Of a stretch of DNA of 64,000 nt, positions 9,007 through 18,614 are shown piece after piece (the first letter of the stretch is position 1; each line of letters begins with the position of its first letter). Made by a program: the position numbers and the translations under genes. The notes under the pieces were generated by a model. The model was given only the letters and a program-made list of their open reading frames with translations. It searched no databases and was not told where the DNA came from. The DNA is from Desulforapulum autotrophicum HRM2 (GTDB taxonomy: Bacteria; Desulfobacterota; Desulfobacteria; Desulfobacterales; Desulfobacteraceae), in assembly GCF_000020365.1 (NCBI RefSeq), contig NC_012108.1, positions 4,038,001-4,102,000 on the forward strand. Direction: 5' to 3'.

Positions 9007-9344
9007 TTACCCTCCTTTTCACGAAGACCTTTGCCGGGCCCCCTTCTGGTTGAATATAGTCATTGTATTAAGTGCCAATAAACAGTCTTGATTTACGTCA
9101 CATTTTAAGATAGTGCTCACAAAACAATATAGCCCCTGTCCACTATTTTGCAAGAATTTTCCCAATAACCCTTAACCACTGCGGGTTCAGTTACGACCCA
9201 TTGACTAAAATGGGCATCAAGGGGTATATTATCAGATGGCACATCCCCGACACGGTCAGGGATAAACTTGCCCAGACAGTCCAGGCAGGATTGAAACATT
9301 ACAAATTAAATACACAGATAAAAACCAAGCAGGAGCATAAACGT
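9007..9344. other. Divergent intergenic region, MBL-rhodanese / YchJ-like
   Basis: 338 nt between divergent genes. It contains a good sigma-70-type promoter for the plus-strand gene (annotated separately) and a roughly 110-nt leader with no obvious structure. For the minus-strand gene I see no clear promoter. A TGTGACGTAAATCAAG-like segment around 9089-9104 vaguely resembles a CRP/FNR-family half-palindrome but is too degenerate to call. Confidence 0.4.
9201..9230 (+). promoter_or_regulatory. Putative sigma-70 promoter for the YchJ-like gene
   Basis: TTGACT at 9201-9206 and TATATT at 9225-9230 are separated by 18 nt. This places a transcription start near 9237. It also shows that a longer in-frame reading starting at 9201 would begin inside the -35 box, supporting the ATG at 9345. 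Confidence 0.55.
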
Positions 9345-9833
9345 ATGAAACCATGTCCATGTTGCTCAACATTACCCTACAGCCAGTGCTGTGAACCCAT
9401 CATCCGCGGAACCGTCTCAGCCACCACTGCCGAACAGGTCATGCGGTCAAGATATACAGCCTATGCACAAGGGGAAATTGGCTATCTCAAGGAAACGACC
9501 CACCCGGACGGTATGGCCGATTTTGACGAACAGGCAACCCGCTCCTGGTCTGAGAATTCACTATGGAAGGGTCTTGAGATCCTTACGACCGAGGCAGGCG
9601 GCCCAGAAGACACCCAGGGCAGTGTGGAATTCATTGCCCGTTTTACACAAAAGGACGTCGAGCACAAGCACCATGAACTGGCAATCTTTAAACGCGAGAA
9701 CGACCGCTGGCTATTTCTGGACGGCAATCCGGTAAAGCCGAAACCCATGAAAAACAGCGCTCCCAAGATTGGTAGAAACGACCCCTGTCCGTGCAACAGC
9801 GGGAAAAAGTATAAAAAATGCTGTGGAAAATAA
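9345..9833 (+). CDS. YchJ-like protein with two SEC-C zinc motifs
   Basis: 162-residue protein of the YchJ/UPF0225 family. An N-terminal cysteine cluster ([13 protein letters not shown]) is followed by an NTF2-like central region (about residues 30-130) with [13 protein letters not shown]-terminal SEC-C motif ([18 protein letters not shown]) ends the protein. SEC-C motifs bind zinc and, in SecA, contact SecB or the ribosome; the role here is unknown. AGGAG 9 nt before the ATG at 9345 decides the start. The 3' end lies 11 nt before nnrED. Confidence 0.85.
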   Translation: MKPCPCCSTLPYSQCCEPIIRGTVSATTAEQVMRSRYTAYAQGEIGYLKETTHPDGMADFDEQATRSWSENSLWKGLEILTTEAGGPEDTQGSVEFIARFTQKDVEHKHHELAIFKRENDRWLFLDGNPVKPKPMKNSAPKIGRNDPCPCNSGKKYKKCCGK

Positions 9834-9844
9834 TGGAGGACACC

Positions 9845-11416
9845 ATGTACCTTGTTACCGCAAAACAAATGCAGGCCATGGACAAAGAAACCATTGAGGG
9901 CTTTGGCATTCCCGGGCGGGTTCTCATGGAGAATGCCGGACGGGGGGCCTTTGCCTTTTTACAGGAGCTCTTTCCAGACCTAGGTTCAAAAAAAGTATGC
10001 GTGCTTGCAGGCCCTGGCAACAACGGGGGCGACGGTTTTGTGGTGGCAAGATATCTTGTCCAGATGGGGGTAAAAACCGAGGTCTTTCTTTTTGCCCCTC
10101 CAAAAAAAATAACAGGGGATGCCCTGGCAAACTTAACCCTCCTGAAGACCCTGGTCAAGGTAAGCTCCCATGGCTCATTAACCGAGATCCTGGATATGGA
10201 AGGCGTTGACAGCATCAGGACAGAGATGGCCCAGGCCGACATTATGGTTGATGCCCTCCTTGGAACGGGCCTGAACTCGGATGTCAGGGGATTGTTCAAA
10301 ACCGTCATTGAAAGGGTCAACGCCCTTCCCTGTAAGGTTTTGAGTATTGACATCCCATCGGGTCTTAACGCCGACACCGGCACGGCCCGCGGCACAGCAA
10401 TCCAGGCCCATGCCACTGCAACCTTTGCATTTGCCAAGGCAGGCCATTTCCTTTTTCCAGGCAAGGCACTTACCGGCAAACTCAGGATCGTCGATATCGG
10501 GATCCCCCCGTTTATCTGCAATGGCATCGCTCCTGGGTTGAAGGTTGTGGCACACCGGGAGGTTGCGCAACTCTTTCCCAAAAGGGAACACGACACCCAC
10601 AAGGGTAATTTCGGCCATCTGCTTGTAATTGCCGGTTCAACCGGCAAAACAGGAGCCGCGGCCCTTACGGCCAACGCGGCCATGGCCATGGGTGCCGGCC
10701 TTGTCACCCTGGGGATTGCTGAGACCCTCAACCCCGTCATGGAAATAAAGGTGACGGAACCCATGACCTTTCCCCTGGAAGAGAGTACGCCGGGTCACCT
10801 GTCCGACCATTGCTTTGAGGTCCTCACAGGTCTTGCACGGCAAAAAAACGCCATGGCCCTGGGACCCGGCTTGGGAACCGATCCTGCCACCCAGCGCCTG
10901 GTCAAAAAAATCATACAGGAACTGGCCCTTCCCATGGTGGTTGATGCCGATGGCCTCAACGCCATTGCAGACGACCCCGGAATTCTTAAAAAGGCCCGGG
11001 CACCGCTTATCCTGACCCCCCACCCCGGAGAGATGGCAAGACTATGTAAAACTACCACAAAACAGATCCAGGCCAACCGGCTTGAAGCGGCAGCCGATTT
11101 TGCCACAACCTTTAAGCTTATTGTTGTTCTCAAGGGAGCATCAACCCTGATAGCCCTTCCCGACGGTCGAACCCGCCTGTGTCCCACCGGGAATCCCGGC
11201 ATGGCATCGGCCGGCATGGGCGATGTTCTCACCGGTATGATCGCAGCCCTCCTGGCCCAGGGGTTTAGCCCTGGGAATGCCGCCGTGGCAGGTGTTTATC
11301 TCCATGGCCTTGCCGGAGACATCCTTGCCCGTCAGTATAAGGGTGCCGGGTTTGTAGCGTCTGATCTGATACACACCATTCCAGCGGCCGTTAATGGTGA
11401 GGGCCCATGGAACTGA
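9845..11416 (+). CDS. nnr: Bifunctional NAD(P)H-hydrate epimerase / ADP-dependent dehydratase
   Basis: Repairs damaged hydrated NADH and NADPH. The N-terminal epimerase (NnrE, about residues 1-215) shows GRVLMENAGRGA, AGPGNNGGDGFVVARYL and VDALLGTGL. The C-terminal ribokinase-like dehydratase (NnrD, about 225-523) shows HKGNFGHLLVIAGS, LGPGLGTDP and GNPGMASAGMGDVLTGMIAA. The 523-residue length is normal for the fusion. GGAGG 4 nt upstream fixes the ATG at 9845. It overlaps tsaE by 10 nt, the common nnr-tsaE pairing. Confidence 0.95.
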   Translation: MYLVTAKQMQAMDKETIEGFGIPGRVLMENAGRGAFAFLQELFPDLGSKKVCVLAGPGNNGGDGFVVARYLVQMGVKTEVFLFAPPKKITGDALANLTLLKTLVKVSSHGSLTEILDMEGVDSIRTEMAQADIMVDALLGTGLNSDVRGLFKTVIERVNALPCKVLSIDIPSGLNADTGTARGTAIQAHATATFAFAKAGHFLFPGKALTGKLRIVDIGIPPFICNGIAPGLKVVAHREVAQLFPKREHDTHKGNFGHLLVIAGSTGKTGAAALTANAAMAMGAGLVTLGIAETLNPVMEIKVTEPMTFPLEESTPGHLSDHCFEVLTGLARQKNAMALGPGLGTDPATQRLVKKIIQELALPMVVDADGLNAIADDPGILKKARAPLILTPHPGEMARLCKTTTKQIQANRLEAAADFATTFKLIVVLKGASTLIALPDGRTRLCPTGNPGMASAGMGDVLTGMIAALLAQGFSPGNAAVAGVYLHGLAGDILARQYKGAGFVASDLIHTIPAAVNGEGPWN

Positions 11417-11871
11417 CCATTATCTCCCGTTCGGGCAGACAAACCCTTGGGCTGGGTGAGAAATTAGGCAGACTACTGGATCGTGGCATCACCATCTCAC
11501 TTACCGGGGGGCTCGGTGCAGGCAAGACCACCTTTGTAAAGGGTCTTGCAAAGGGCCTTGAAGTGCCTGCCTCATTTTACGTTACAAGCCCCACCTATAC
11601 GATCATGAACGAATACCCCGGACGGCTTGATCTGTGCCACATGGATCTCTATCGCCTTGGTTCAAGCGACGAGTTGGACTATATCGGTTTTTATGAAATG
11701 ATAACTCTGGATCGGGTGACTGTCATTGAATGGCCACAAATCATCGAACAGGGAACCATCAATTTTGACCTTGCCATCACTATTTCAACGGACAAGGCAT
11801 TCAACCGGGAAATATCTTTCTTTGCCTCTGGACTTGACGCATCAAAGATGCTAAGCAAACTATTTATTTAA
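11407..11871 (+). CDS. tsaE: tRNA threonylcarbamoyladenosine biosynthesis ATPase TsaE
   Basis: P-loop ATPase that works with TsaB and TsaD to make t6A37 in ANN-decoding tRNAs. The 154-residue protein has Walker [14 protein letters not shown], the switch-like [18 protein letters not shown] and the Walker B region VTVIEWPQ. It overlaps the end of nnr and lies 29 nt before lysC. tsaB and tsaD are not in the window. Confidence 0.95.
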   Translation: MELTIISRSGRQTLGLGEKLGRLLDRGITISLTGGLGAGKTTFVKGLAKGLEVPASFYVTSPTYTIMNEYPGRLDLCHMDLYRLGSSDELDYIGFYEMITLDRVTVIEWPQIIEQGTINFDLAITISTDKAFNREISFFASGLDASKMLSKLFI

Positions 11872-11900
11872 AAATCAAACCCTTCAAAGCAGGAGCATCT

Positions 11901-13127
11901 ATGGCATTGAAAGTGCAAAAATTCGGGGGTACTTCGGTTGCCGATATCGAACGAATACGAAACGTTGCCCAACGGGTAGCAAGGGCATATGACAAAGGAG
12001 ATCAGCTTGTAGTGGTGCTCTCAGCCATGTCCGGAATGACAGACAAACTCATCGCCCTGGCTGAAGAGGCGTCAGAGATTCCAGACAAACGAGAGCTTGA
12101 CGTACTGCTGGCCACTGGCGAGCAGACAACGGCTGCCCTGCTTGCCATGATGCTCAAATCCATGGGCTACAAGTCAAAATCCCTGCTTGGCTTCCAGGCC
12201 GGAATAAAGACAGACAAAAGTGCAGGCAGGGCAAGGATTCTTGATATAGAGGCCAAACGAATCAAGGCCCTTCTGGACAATGGGCATATCGTTGTGGTTG
12301 CAGGATTCCAGGGAAGCGACACAAACGGTGACATCACCACCCTTGGCCGGGGAGGATCAGACACCTCGGCCGTGGCCATTGCCTCGGCCCTGAAGGCCGA
12401 TGTGTGTGAGATATACACGGATGTGGACGGGGTCTACACAACCGACCCAAGAATCTGCGCCAAGGCCAGAAAAATAAACATAATCAGTTATGAAGAGATG
12501 CTTGAAATGGCAGTGCTTGGCGCCAAGGTTCTCCAGATCCGCTCTGTTGAATTTGCAAAGAAGTATAATGTGCCCGTCCATGTCAGATCATCATTCAGCG
12601 AAGAGGAGGGAACCATGGTTGTCAATGAAAGCAGTGACATGGAAAGCGTTGTTGTCTCAGGCATCACCTGTGACATGAACGAAACAAGAATCACCCTTAA
12701 AAAAGTACCAGACCAGCCGGGAATTTCGGCCAAAATTTTCTCCCCCCTTGCCGAGGCTGAGATCATGGTGGACATGATCATCCAGAACACCCGGTCGGGC
12801 GGTGAGACCGACGTAACCTTTACCGTGCCCACGGTTGATTTTAAGCGGGCAAAGGAAATCTCTGAACAAGTGGGCAACAAAATTGGCGCAAAGGAGGTCC
12901 TCACGGCAGAGGATATTGCCAAGGTGTCGGTGATCGGCCTTGGAATGAAAAGCCATTCAGGCGTTGCCGCCACCATGTTTTCAGCCCTTGCCGCGGAAAA
13001 TATCAACATCCGACTGATTGCCACCTCTGAGATACGCATCTCCTGCGTGATCAAGGCAAAATATGCAGAGCTTGCCGTACGAGTCCTTCACACGGCATTC
13101 GGCCTTGACAATCCAACTCAGTCATAA
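11901..13127 (+). CDS. lysC: Aspartate kinase
   Basis: First step of the aspartate pathway to Lys, Thr and Met: phosphorylates L-aspartate. The 408-residue protein has the N-terminal kinase domain ([51 protein letters not shown]) and two C-terminal ACT domains from about residue 265 ([13 protein letters not shown] and [15 protein letters not shown]). This is the monofunctional, feedback-regulated type. The SD AGCAGGAG precedes the ATG. The end overlaps the convergent pyrF by 10 nt. No lysine riboswitch fits in the 29-nt upstream gap. Confidence 0.97.
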   Translation: MALKVQKFGGTSVADIERIRNVAQRVARAYDKGDQLVVVLSAMSGMTDKLIALAEEASEIPDKRELDVLLATGEQTTAALLAMMLKSMGYKSKSLLGFQAGIKTDKSAGRARILDIEAKRIKALLDNGHIVVVAGFQGSDTNGDITTLGRGGSDTSAVAIASALKADVCEIYTDVDGVYTTDPRICAKARKINIISYEEMLEMAVLGAKVLQIRSVEFAKKYNVPVHVRSSFSEEEGTMVVNESSDMESVVVSGITCDMNETRITLKKVPDQPGISAKIFSPLAEAEIMVDMIIQNTRSGGETDVTFTVPTVDFKRAKEISEQVGNKIGAKEVLTAEDIAKVSVIGLGMKSHSGVAATMFSALAAENINIRLIATSEIRISCVIKAKYAELAVRVLHTAFGLDNPTQS

Positions 13128-13852
13128 CGGTCTGCAAGGGCCGCTTCAACCTCCCCTGCTATGGCATCCGCTGCGGCACAGGGATCAACCGCTGTTCGGA
13201 TGGGCCTTCCCACCACAATGAAATCCGCCCCCTGCCCGATGGCCATGGCAGGGGTCGTGATTCGTTCCTGGTCATCATTTTCAACCGATCCCCAGGCAGG
13301 CCGTATACCCGGTGTAACAATGAGAAAATCCCTGCCAAAAACCTTCTTTACTGCTGCCGCCTCAAGACCGGAGCAGACCACCCCGGCACATCCTGCACCA
13401 TGGGCAAATCCGGCCCGTTTGAGGACCAGCTGCTCTGTCCGGGTGACATACTCCTGCCTGAACCCACAGGCCTCTACCACTGAAGCATCATTGTCCGTCA
13501 GCAGGGTAACGCCCAGCACCCGGGTCTTTCCCTGACCGCCCTGAACGGCCATCTCAAGCATTTTTTGTGAGGATGAGGCATGGACAGTAACAAGGTCCGC
13601 CCCTGTCTTTACCGCACTTTCCATGGCTTTTTTGACGGTTGCAGATATATCATGAAGCTTCAGGTCAAGAAAAATTCCGGCATCGCTCAATGCCCTTACC
13701 CTCCTGACCATGGCGGGCCCCTGGTCGATAAAAAGCTCAAGGCCGATCTTAAACATGCCCACCTTTTGATCCAGCATTCTCACTAAATCTTCAGCCTCGG
13801 CTGCCGAATCCACATCAAGGGGAAAGATGATGCGACTGTTTCCTTTTTTCAT
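13118..13852 (-). CDS. pyrF: Orotidine 5'-phosphate decarboxylase
   Basis: Last step of UMP synthesis. The 244-residue protein has the group I active-site signature [16 protein letters not shown] with the catalytic Asp and Lys, VTVHASSS, and the phosphate-binding VTPGIRP and VVGRPI. AAAGGAG 7 nt upstream sets the ATG at 13852. It is convergent with, and slightly overlapping, lysC. A plausible promoter lies 40-65 nt upstream. Confidence 0.96.
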   Translation of the reverse strand: MKKGNSRIIFPLDVDSAAEAEDLVRMLDQKVGMFKIGLELFIDQGPAMVRRVRALSDAGIFLDLKLHDISATVKKAMESAVKTGADLVTVHASSSQKMLEMAVQGGQGKTRVLGVTLLTDNDASVVEACGFRQEYVTRTEQLVLKRAGFAHGAGCAGVVCSGLEAAAVKKVFGRDFLIVTPGIRPAWGSVENDDQERITTPAMAIGQGADFIVVGRPIRTAVDPCAAADAIAGEVEAALADRYD

Positions 13853-13889
13853 TCAAAGCTCCTTTAGACTTGAAAATTTGCCTTTAATA

Positions 13890-13918
13890 ATGTTAGTAAA
13901 TATTGTTTATGTGGTCAA
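13890..13918 (-). promoter_or_regulatory. Putative promoter for pyrF
   Basis: Read on the minus strand, TTGACC (13913-13918) and TAACAT (13890-13895) are spaced by 17 nt in the AT-rich divergent region between pyrF and the CheD-HDOD gene. The hexamers are near consensus; no direct evidence of use. Confidence 0.45.
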
Positions 13919-13951
13919 TAAAATTGTCATATGCGCAGGGGAGGGGTTCAC

Positions 13952-15328
13952 ATGGTGTGGTTGAGAAGAGAACATATTCCAGCGGGAAGCTTCCGGGTAG
14001 AAAAAAAAGGACAGATACTGCTCCAGGCATTCCTTGGTACCTGTGTGGGCGTTGCCCTTTACGACAAGGTTACAAAAATCGGGGGACTGATCCATATCCT
14101 CCTTCCGGAACCGCCTTCAACCATGCCACCGGAATATCCGGAAAAATACGCTTCAACCGGCCTTCCCCTTCTTTTAGAGGAACTCTTTGCCCTGGGTGTT
14201 GACCCCTGCAATCTCACTGCCACCATTGCAGGCGGTGCCCTTGTGGCCCCCCTGAGTGAGCTTGACATCCACCTTGATATCGGTGGAAGATCCACGGATA
14301 TCGCCATTGACATCCTTAACCGGTCTGGAATTAAAATCGTTAAATCCGAGACCGGAGGTTTCTTCACCTGCACCCTTGAGCTTAACATGGCAACAGGGCA
14401 ATTTGCCATTAAACCCGTAGCCCTGGAGACCCCAGTCAATGAACATACCGTCAGCCTGCCCCCTCTCTCGGAGCAGGATATCACCAAAACCATAAAAAAT
14501 TTAAAACCCATTCCCCAGACGGCACTCAAAATTCTCAGGATGATCCAGGACGATCATCATAACATGAAGGAGATCACCCGGGAACTGGGTAAGGACCAGG
14601 TACTGGGCGCACGGGTTCTCAAGATCACAAACTCGGCCATGTTTTTCGGCAGGATTAAGATAGAAAGCATCCAGGATGCCGTACTTCTGCTCGGTGAGTC
14701 CCTGCTCCTCAAAATGATCATAACGGCGGTTCTCAAGGATTATTTCAACCAGGTCGGAGACTCGGGCTACTCCCTTTGCCGGGGAGGCCTTTTCTTCCAC
14801 GCCGTGGGCTGTGCAATGGTGGCGGAAAAAATAGCTGAACTAACGGGGCGGGAACCCCCAAATACCGCTTACACGGCAGGCCTGCTCCACGATATCGGCA
14901 AAGTGGTACTCGACCAGCAGATAGCAGCGGTGTATCCGCTCTTTTTCAGGGGAATCCACCACGACGGTACAAGCGCCGTTATTCTTGAACAAAAGATCCT
15001 TGGGACCACCCACTGCATAACCGGTGCCCTTTTGGCCAGACAATGGAACTTCTCTCCAGCCCTGATTGAGGCCATCAGCTTCCACCACACGCCGGAACAG
15101 GCAACAGACCACAGGAATCTTGTCGGGATTGTCCATCTATCCGACCTGCTGATGTCAAGGTTCAACGTAGGACTTGAGCTTGAGAGAATGGAACCAACCA
15201 GCCTTTTACCCACCATTGACCACCTGGGACTAACCCTTTCAGACCTTCCAGGCATCATCGATTCAATTTTCCCGGCTTCCTTTGACAAAAAGGGTCAGCT
15301 ATCATTCAAAACAAGGACCCTAACATGA
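13952..15328 (+). CDS. CheD-HDOD fusion protein
   Basis: 458-residue protein with two recognisable halves. Residues 1 to about 155 match CheD, the chemoreceptor glutamine deamidase. The catalytic Cys lies in LGTCVGVALYD, the His in GGLIHILLP, and GG-AL and NRSGIKIVKSETGG follow. Residues about 165-458 form an HDOD domain: KNLKPIPQTALKILRM, ITNSAMFFGR, AVLLLGESLL, TAGLLHDIGKVVLDQ and ISFHHTPEQA, with the HD pair retained. HDOD domains usually act as signalling output modules. An upstream ATG at 13931 lacks a ribosome site; the ATG at 13952 follows GGGGAGGGG. The stop overlaps the selA start (ATGA). Confidence 0.85.
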   Translation: MVWLRREHIPAGSFRVEKKGQILLQAFLGTCVGVALYDKVTKIGGLIHILLPEPPSTMPPEYPEKYASTGLPLLLEELFALGVDPCNLTATIAGGALVAPLSELDIHLDIGGRSTDIAIDILNRSGIKIVKSETGGFFTCTLELNMATGQFAIKPVALETPVNEHTVSLPPLSEQDITKTIKNLKPIPQTALKILRMIQDDHHNMKEITRELGKDQVLGARVLKITNSAMFFGRIKIESIQDAVLLLGESLLLKMIITAVLKDYFNQVGDSGYSLCRGGLFFHAVGCAMVAEKIAELTGREPPNTAYTAGLLHDIGKVVLDQQIAAVYPLFFRGIHHDGTSAVILEQKILGTTHCITGALLARQWNFSPALIEAISFHHTPEQATDHRNLVGIVHLSDLLMSRFNVGLELERMEPTSLLPTIDHLGLTLSDLPGIIDSIFPASFDKKGQLSFKTRTLT

Positions 15329-16737
15329 CATATGCCAGCAAACAGGATCTTCTTCGGCAACTACCAGGGGTTGACGCCCTTCTGGAACTTGCAGGAACCG
15401 TCCACGCAACCCATAAAATCCCGCAAAAAGTTCTCAAATCAGCCATACGTGCGACACTGGAGAGCCTGAGAAACAGCACCCTCAAGGGTGATAATCCGTC
15501 CCTTGCACCCCAGGATTGCCTTGCCACGGCCATTGCTATCGCAACCCGAACCCTGAAACCCAAGCTTGTCTCCACCATCAATGCAACCGGCGTCGTCCTC
15601 CACACCAACCTTGGCAGGGCACTTCTGTGTGATGCGGCCCTTAAGAATATAACAACCATTGCATCGGGTTATTCAAACCTTGAATTCAACATTACCACAG
15701 GCAAGCGGGGCATCCGCTATTCGGTTGTGGAAGCGCTTCTGTGCGAACTGACCGGGGCCGAGGCTGCCATGGCCGTAAACAACAATGCAGGTGCTGTGCT
15801 TCTCTGCCTTGACACCCTTGCCAACGCAAAGGAGGTCATTGTCTCAAGGGGAGAACTGGTCGAAATTGGCGGATCGTTTAGAATCCCCGATGTCATGGCC
15901 AAAAGCGGCGGCATTTTACGTGAGGTCGGAACCACCAACAGAACCCATATGAAGGACTATGAAACGGCAATCACAGACAATACAGGACTGCTGCTTAAGG
16001 TCCACACGAGCAATTACAGGATAGAGGGATTTACCAAAAGCGTCTCCATTTCCGAGCTTGTTGCCCTGGGGAAAACGAAGGGAATCAAGGTCATGGAAGA
16101 CCTTGGATCAGGCTCCTTGATCGACTTTTCAAAATATGGGCTTACCAGGGAACCAACGGTTCCCGATGCCGTGGCCGCAGGTGTGGACATTGTCACCTTT
16201 AGCGGAGACAAGCTCCTGGGCGGCCCCCAGGCAGGCATCATCCTCGGAACCCGATCGGCCATTGAACAGATCCGGTCCAACCCCCTGACAAGGGCACTTC
16301 GCATTGATAAACTCACCCTGGCAGCCCTTGAGTCAACCCTGGCGCTTTACAGGGATGAAGCCCTGGCCGTTGAAAAAATCCCCACACTGAGAATGCTTGC
16401 CCTGAGCTTTGATAAAACCAAAGAACTTGCAACGCCCATTCTGGAACAGCTGAAAGAACGCCTGAACGAAACTGCAATTGTGGCGTTTGCAGACCTTTCC
16501 TCAAGAACAGGAGGGGGTGCCTTTCCTGAACTTGCCCTTCCAAGCCGGTGCATTGCAGTAACCCCCCTTACCCTGTCGGCAGACCAACTGCAAAAGCGAA
16601 TGCGCATGGCCACACCCGCCATCATCGGCAGAATTGACAATGACAGATTCATCATTGATCCGAGAACCCTGCAACCAGGTGATGCGCAAACCATCATTAA
16701 TACCCTTTGCGTTATCCTGACAGAGAGCTGTAAATGA
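15325..16737 (+). CDS. selA: L-seryl-tRNA(Sec) selenium transferase SelA
   Basis: PLP enzyme converting Ser-tRNA(Sec) to Sec-tRNA(Sec) with selenophosphate. The 470-residue protein has the N-terminal domain (QLPGVDALLEL), INATGVVLHTNLGRALL, VNNNAGAVLLCL and the PLP-lysine motif FSGDKLLGGPQAG. It starts on the ATGA overlap with the CheD-HDOD gene and overlaps the following TPR gene by 4 nt, so all three are translationally coupled. selB, selC and selD are not in this window. Its presence implies that the organism makes selenoproteins. Confidence 0.95.
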   Translation: MTYASKQDLLRQLPGVDALLELAGTVHATHKIPQKVLKSAIRATLESLRNSTLKGDNPSLAPQDCLATAIAIATRTLKPKLVSTINATGVVLHTNLGRALLCDAALKNITTIASGYSNLEFNITTGKRGIRYSVVEALLCELTGAEAAMAVNNNAGAVLLCLDTLANAKEVIVSRGELVEIGGSFRIPDVMAKSGGILREVGTTNRTHMKDYETAITDNTGLLLKVHTSNYRIEGFTKSVSISELVALGKTKGIKVMEDLGSGSLIDFSKYGLTREPTVPDAVAAGVDIVTFSGDKLLGGPQAGIILGTRSAIEQIRSNPLTRALRIDKLTLAALESTLALYRDEALAVEKIPTLRMLALSFDKTKELATPILEQLKERLNETAIVAFADLSSRTGGGAFPELALPSRCIAVTPLTLSADQLQKRMRMATPAIIGRIDNDRFIIDPRTLQPGDAQTIINTLCVILTESCK

Positions 16738-18020
16738 TAAAAAAAACACCCTCCATGAAGACTGAAACGGCCTACCTGTCCAAGGAGATCAATTTTCTAA
16801 AGTTTGATTCAGAACCCGAAAAAAAGGCGGATTTTCAGCCAAACGAGTATCTGTCAGACAGAATTATATTCCGGAAATCTTGGATGCAAGGATTTACAGA
16901 CAGGCTTGAAAAGGCCGAAATTCCAGAACACGGATTCGTCTGCGTTGTGGTCAATCAAGCCCCTTGCACGGATAGCTGTTGCATCACACCCCTTCTTGAT
17001 GCAGCCGTTAAACCAGCCCAGGGGCTGTGGGAAAGGATTGACGACCATTTTATGGTCATTGTGCTGTGGAACACGGCCGACCTTGAGCGACTTTTTGACA
17101 CCATCAAAACAGCACTGGCGTCAGAGGCCGGCATTGACCCCATTGCCGGAATTGCTGTTTACCCGTTCATGGATTTCTCAAGGAAAGAGACCTTTCACAA
17201 TGCCGTAAAAGCCGTGGACCACGCAGCCTTCCTGGGGCCCGGCAACAAGGTCTGCTTTGGTGATATATCCCTCAACATCAGCGGAGACAGACTATACGAA
17301 CTAGGGTTCATGGACAAGGCAGCAGAGGAGTACAAAAAAGGGCTTGACGTCAACCCGGATAACACCAACCTCCTGAACAGTCTCGGGGTCTGCCACGGCA
17401 TGAACAATAATCCCGGGCTGGCAAAAAAAATATTTGCATCAGCCCTTGAAAAAGATCCCAACGAGGTCATGATTGTATACAACATGGGGCTTGCCTGCAA
17501 CATCCTTGGGCTGACCAAAGAGGCAGTCGCTTACCTGGAAGAAGCCAGCCGGCTGGACAATTCCATCTTTGAGGTAGAACTGACGGCAGGAAGCCTGCTC
17601 CTGAAGACGGGAAGGCGCGATGAAGCCCTTGTACACCTGTCCCAAGCCAAACAAATCAATCCCACTGCAGGCCTTCCCTACCGCCGCCTTGGAGAGTACT
17701 TTCTTGGGACACAGAAAGTTGACAGGGCCATTGCTGAATTCAAACAGGCCGTCAAGTTAAACCCCAAGGATGCCGTCTCCCTATCTGGCCTTGCCCACGC
17801 CTTTTATCTTAAAAAAACGAACCTCAAAATCGCCATCACACTTGCAAGGGAGAGCATACTGATCGATCCTGCCACCCCCCTTTATCGTTCACGCCTTGGG
17901 AATCTCTATCTTAAAACAGGCAGGAAGGATCTGGCTAAGGCCGTGTTTGACCCAACAGAGGAAGAGTTCAAGACCGACACCTCCCGGCCCCTTGATAAAC
18001 AGGACAAACGATCCGCCTGA
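16734..18020 (+). CDS. Degenerate GGDEF-like / TPR repeat protein
   Basis: 428-residue protein without signal peptide or membrane segment. The N-terminal ~190 residues end in a pattern like the C-terminal part of a GGDEF domain (GIAVYPFMDF, AVKAVDHAAFLGPGNKVCF), but no GGDEF signature is present, so cyclase activity is unlikely. From about residue 195 there are at least five or six TPR units (AAEEYKKGLDVNPDNTNLL and AIAEFKQAVKLNPKDA are two). A scaffold or adaptor role is likely. It is coupled to selA by a 4-nt overlap. I do not recognise a named family. Confidence 0.7.
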   Translation: MIKKTPSMKTETAYLSKEINFLKFDSEPEKKADFQPNEYLSDRIIFRKSWMQGFTDRLEKAEIPEHGFVCVVVNQAPCTDSCCITPLLDAAVKPAQGLWERIDDHFMVIVLWNTADLERLFDTIKTALASEAGIDPIAGIAVYPFMDFSRKETFHNAVKAVDHAAFLGPGNKVCFGDISLNISGDRLYELGFMDKAAEEYKKGLDVNPDNTNLLNSLGVCHGMNNNPGLAKKIFASALEKDPNEVMIVYNMGLACNILGLTKEAVAYLEEASRLDNSIFEVELTAGSLLLKTGRRDEALVHLSQAKQINPTAGLPYRRLGEYFLGTQKVDRAIAEFKQAVKLNPKDAVSLSGLAHAFYLKKTNLKIAITLARESILIDPATPLYRSRLGNLYLKTGRKDLAKAVFDPTEEEFKTDTSRPLDKQDKRSA

Positions 18021-18044
18021 TCACGGACAATTCTGGAAAGGACA

Positions 18045-18614
18045 ATGAAAAAACACATACTTGACACACTTGAAGAGAGCCTGCTTGTAAAAAAACGGTT
18101 TATCTCAACCCACACAGAACTCATCGAACAGGCAATCATTGCCCTTTCCGATGCCCTTGAAAGAGGCAACAAGCTCCTTGTTTTCGGCAACGGGGGCTCT
18201 GCGGCCGATGCCCAGCACATTGCTGCAGAATTTATCAACCGGTTCCAGATGGAACGACCGCCCCTTGCAGCCATCGCCCTGACCTGTGACACCTCCGTCA
18301 TAACCAGCATCGGCAATGACTACTCGTTTGAAGATATCTTCCTCAAGCAGCTCCAGGCCCTGGGGCGACCCGGGGATGTGGCCATGGCCATAACCACAAG
18401 CGGCAACTCACCCAACGTCATCAAGGCCGTCAAGGCGGCAAAGTCCATGGGTGTAACGGTCATGGGCCTGTCAGGCCCTGGGGGGCAGCTCAAAGAACTG
18501 GCTGATTTCGCCTTTGCCGTTGACGCAACCGCAACGGCAAGGATCCAGGAAACCCATATTACCCTTGCCCATATTATCTGCGACCTGACGGAAAGGAGGC
18601 TTTTCAATGGATAG
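18045..18614 (+). CDS. gmhA: Sedoheptulose 7-phosphate isomerase
   Basis: Converts sedoheptulose 7-phosphate to D-glycero-D-manno-heptose 7-phosphate for the LPS inner core. The 189-residue SIS-domain protein shows FGNGGSAADAQHIAAEF, ITSIGNDYSFEDIF, ITTSGNSPNVI and QETHITLAHIICDLTE. An AAAGGA ribosome site precedes the ATG. Its 3' end overlaps the next gene by 8 nt. Its presence supports a Gram-negative outer membrane. Confidence 0.93.
   Translation: MKKHILDTLEESLLVKKRFISTHTELIEQAIIALSDALERGNKLLVFGNGGSAADAQHIAAEFINRFQMERPPLAAIALTCDTSVITSIGNDYSFEDIFLKQLQALGRPGDVAMAITTSGNSPNVIKAVKAAKSMGVTVMGLSGPGGQLKELADFAFAVDATATARIQETHITLAHIICDLTERRLFNG

Noticed and set aside
9080-9110. CRP/FNR-type operator upstream of the MBL-rhodanese gene
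   Set aside because: Only one half-site is decent; the palindrome is too degenerate to call.
9688-10764. 358-codon antisense open frame opposite nnr
   Set aside because: Caused by codon bias of the real gene on the plus strand; the translation shows no family motifs.
15325-16737. Selenoprotein genes near selA
   Set aside because: I saw no interrupted frame with in-frame TGA followed by a plausible SECIS hairpin among the neighbours.
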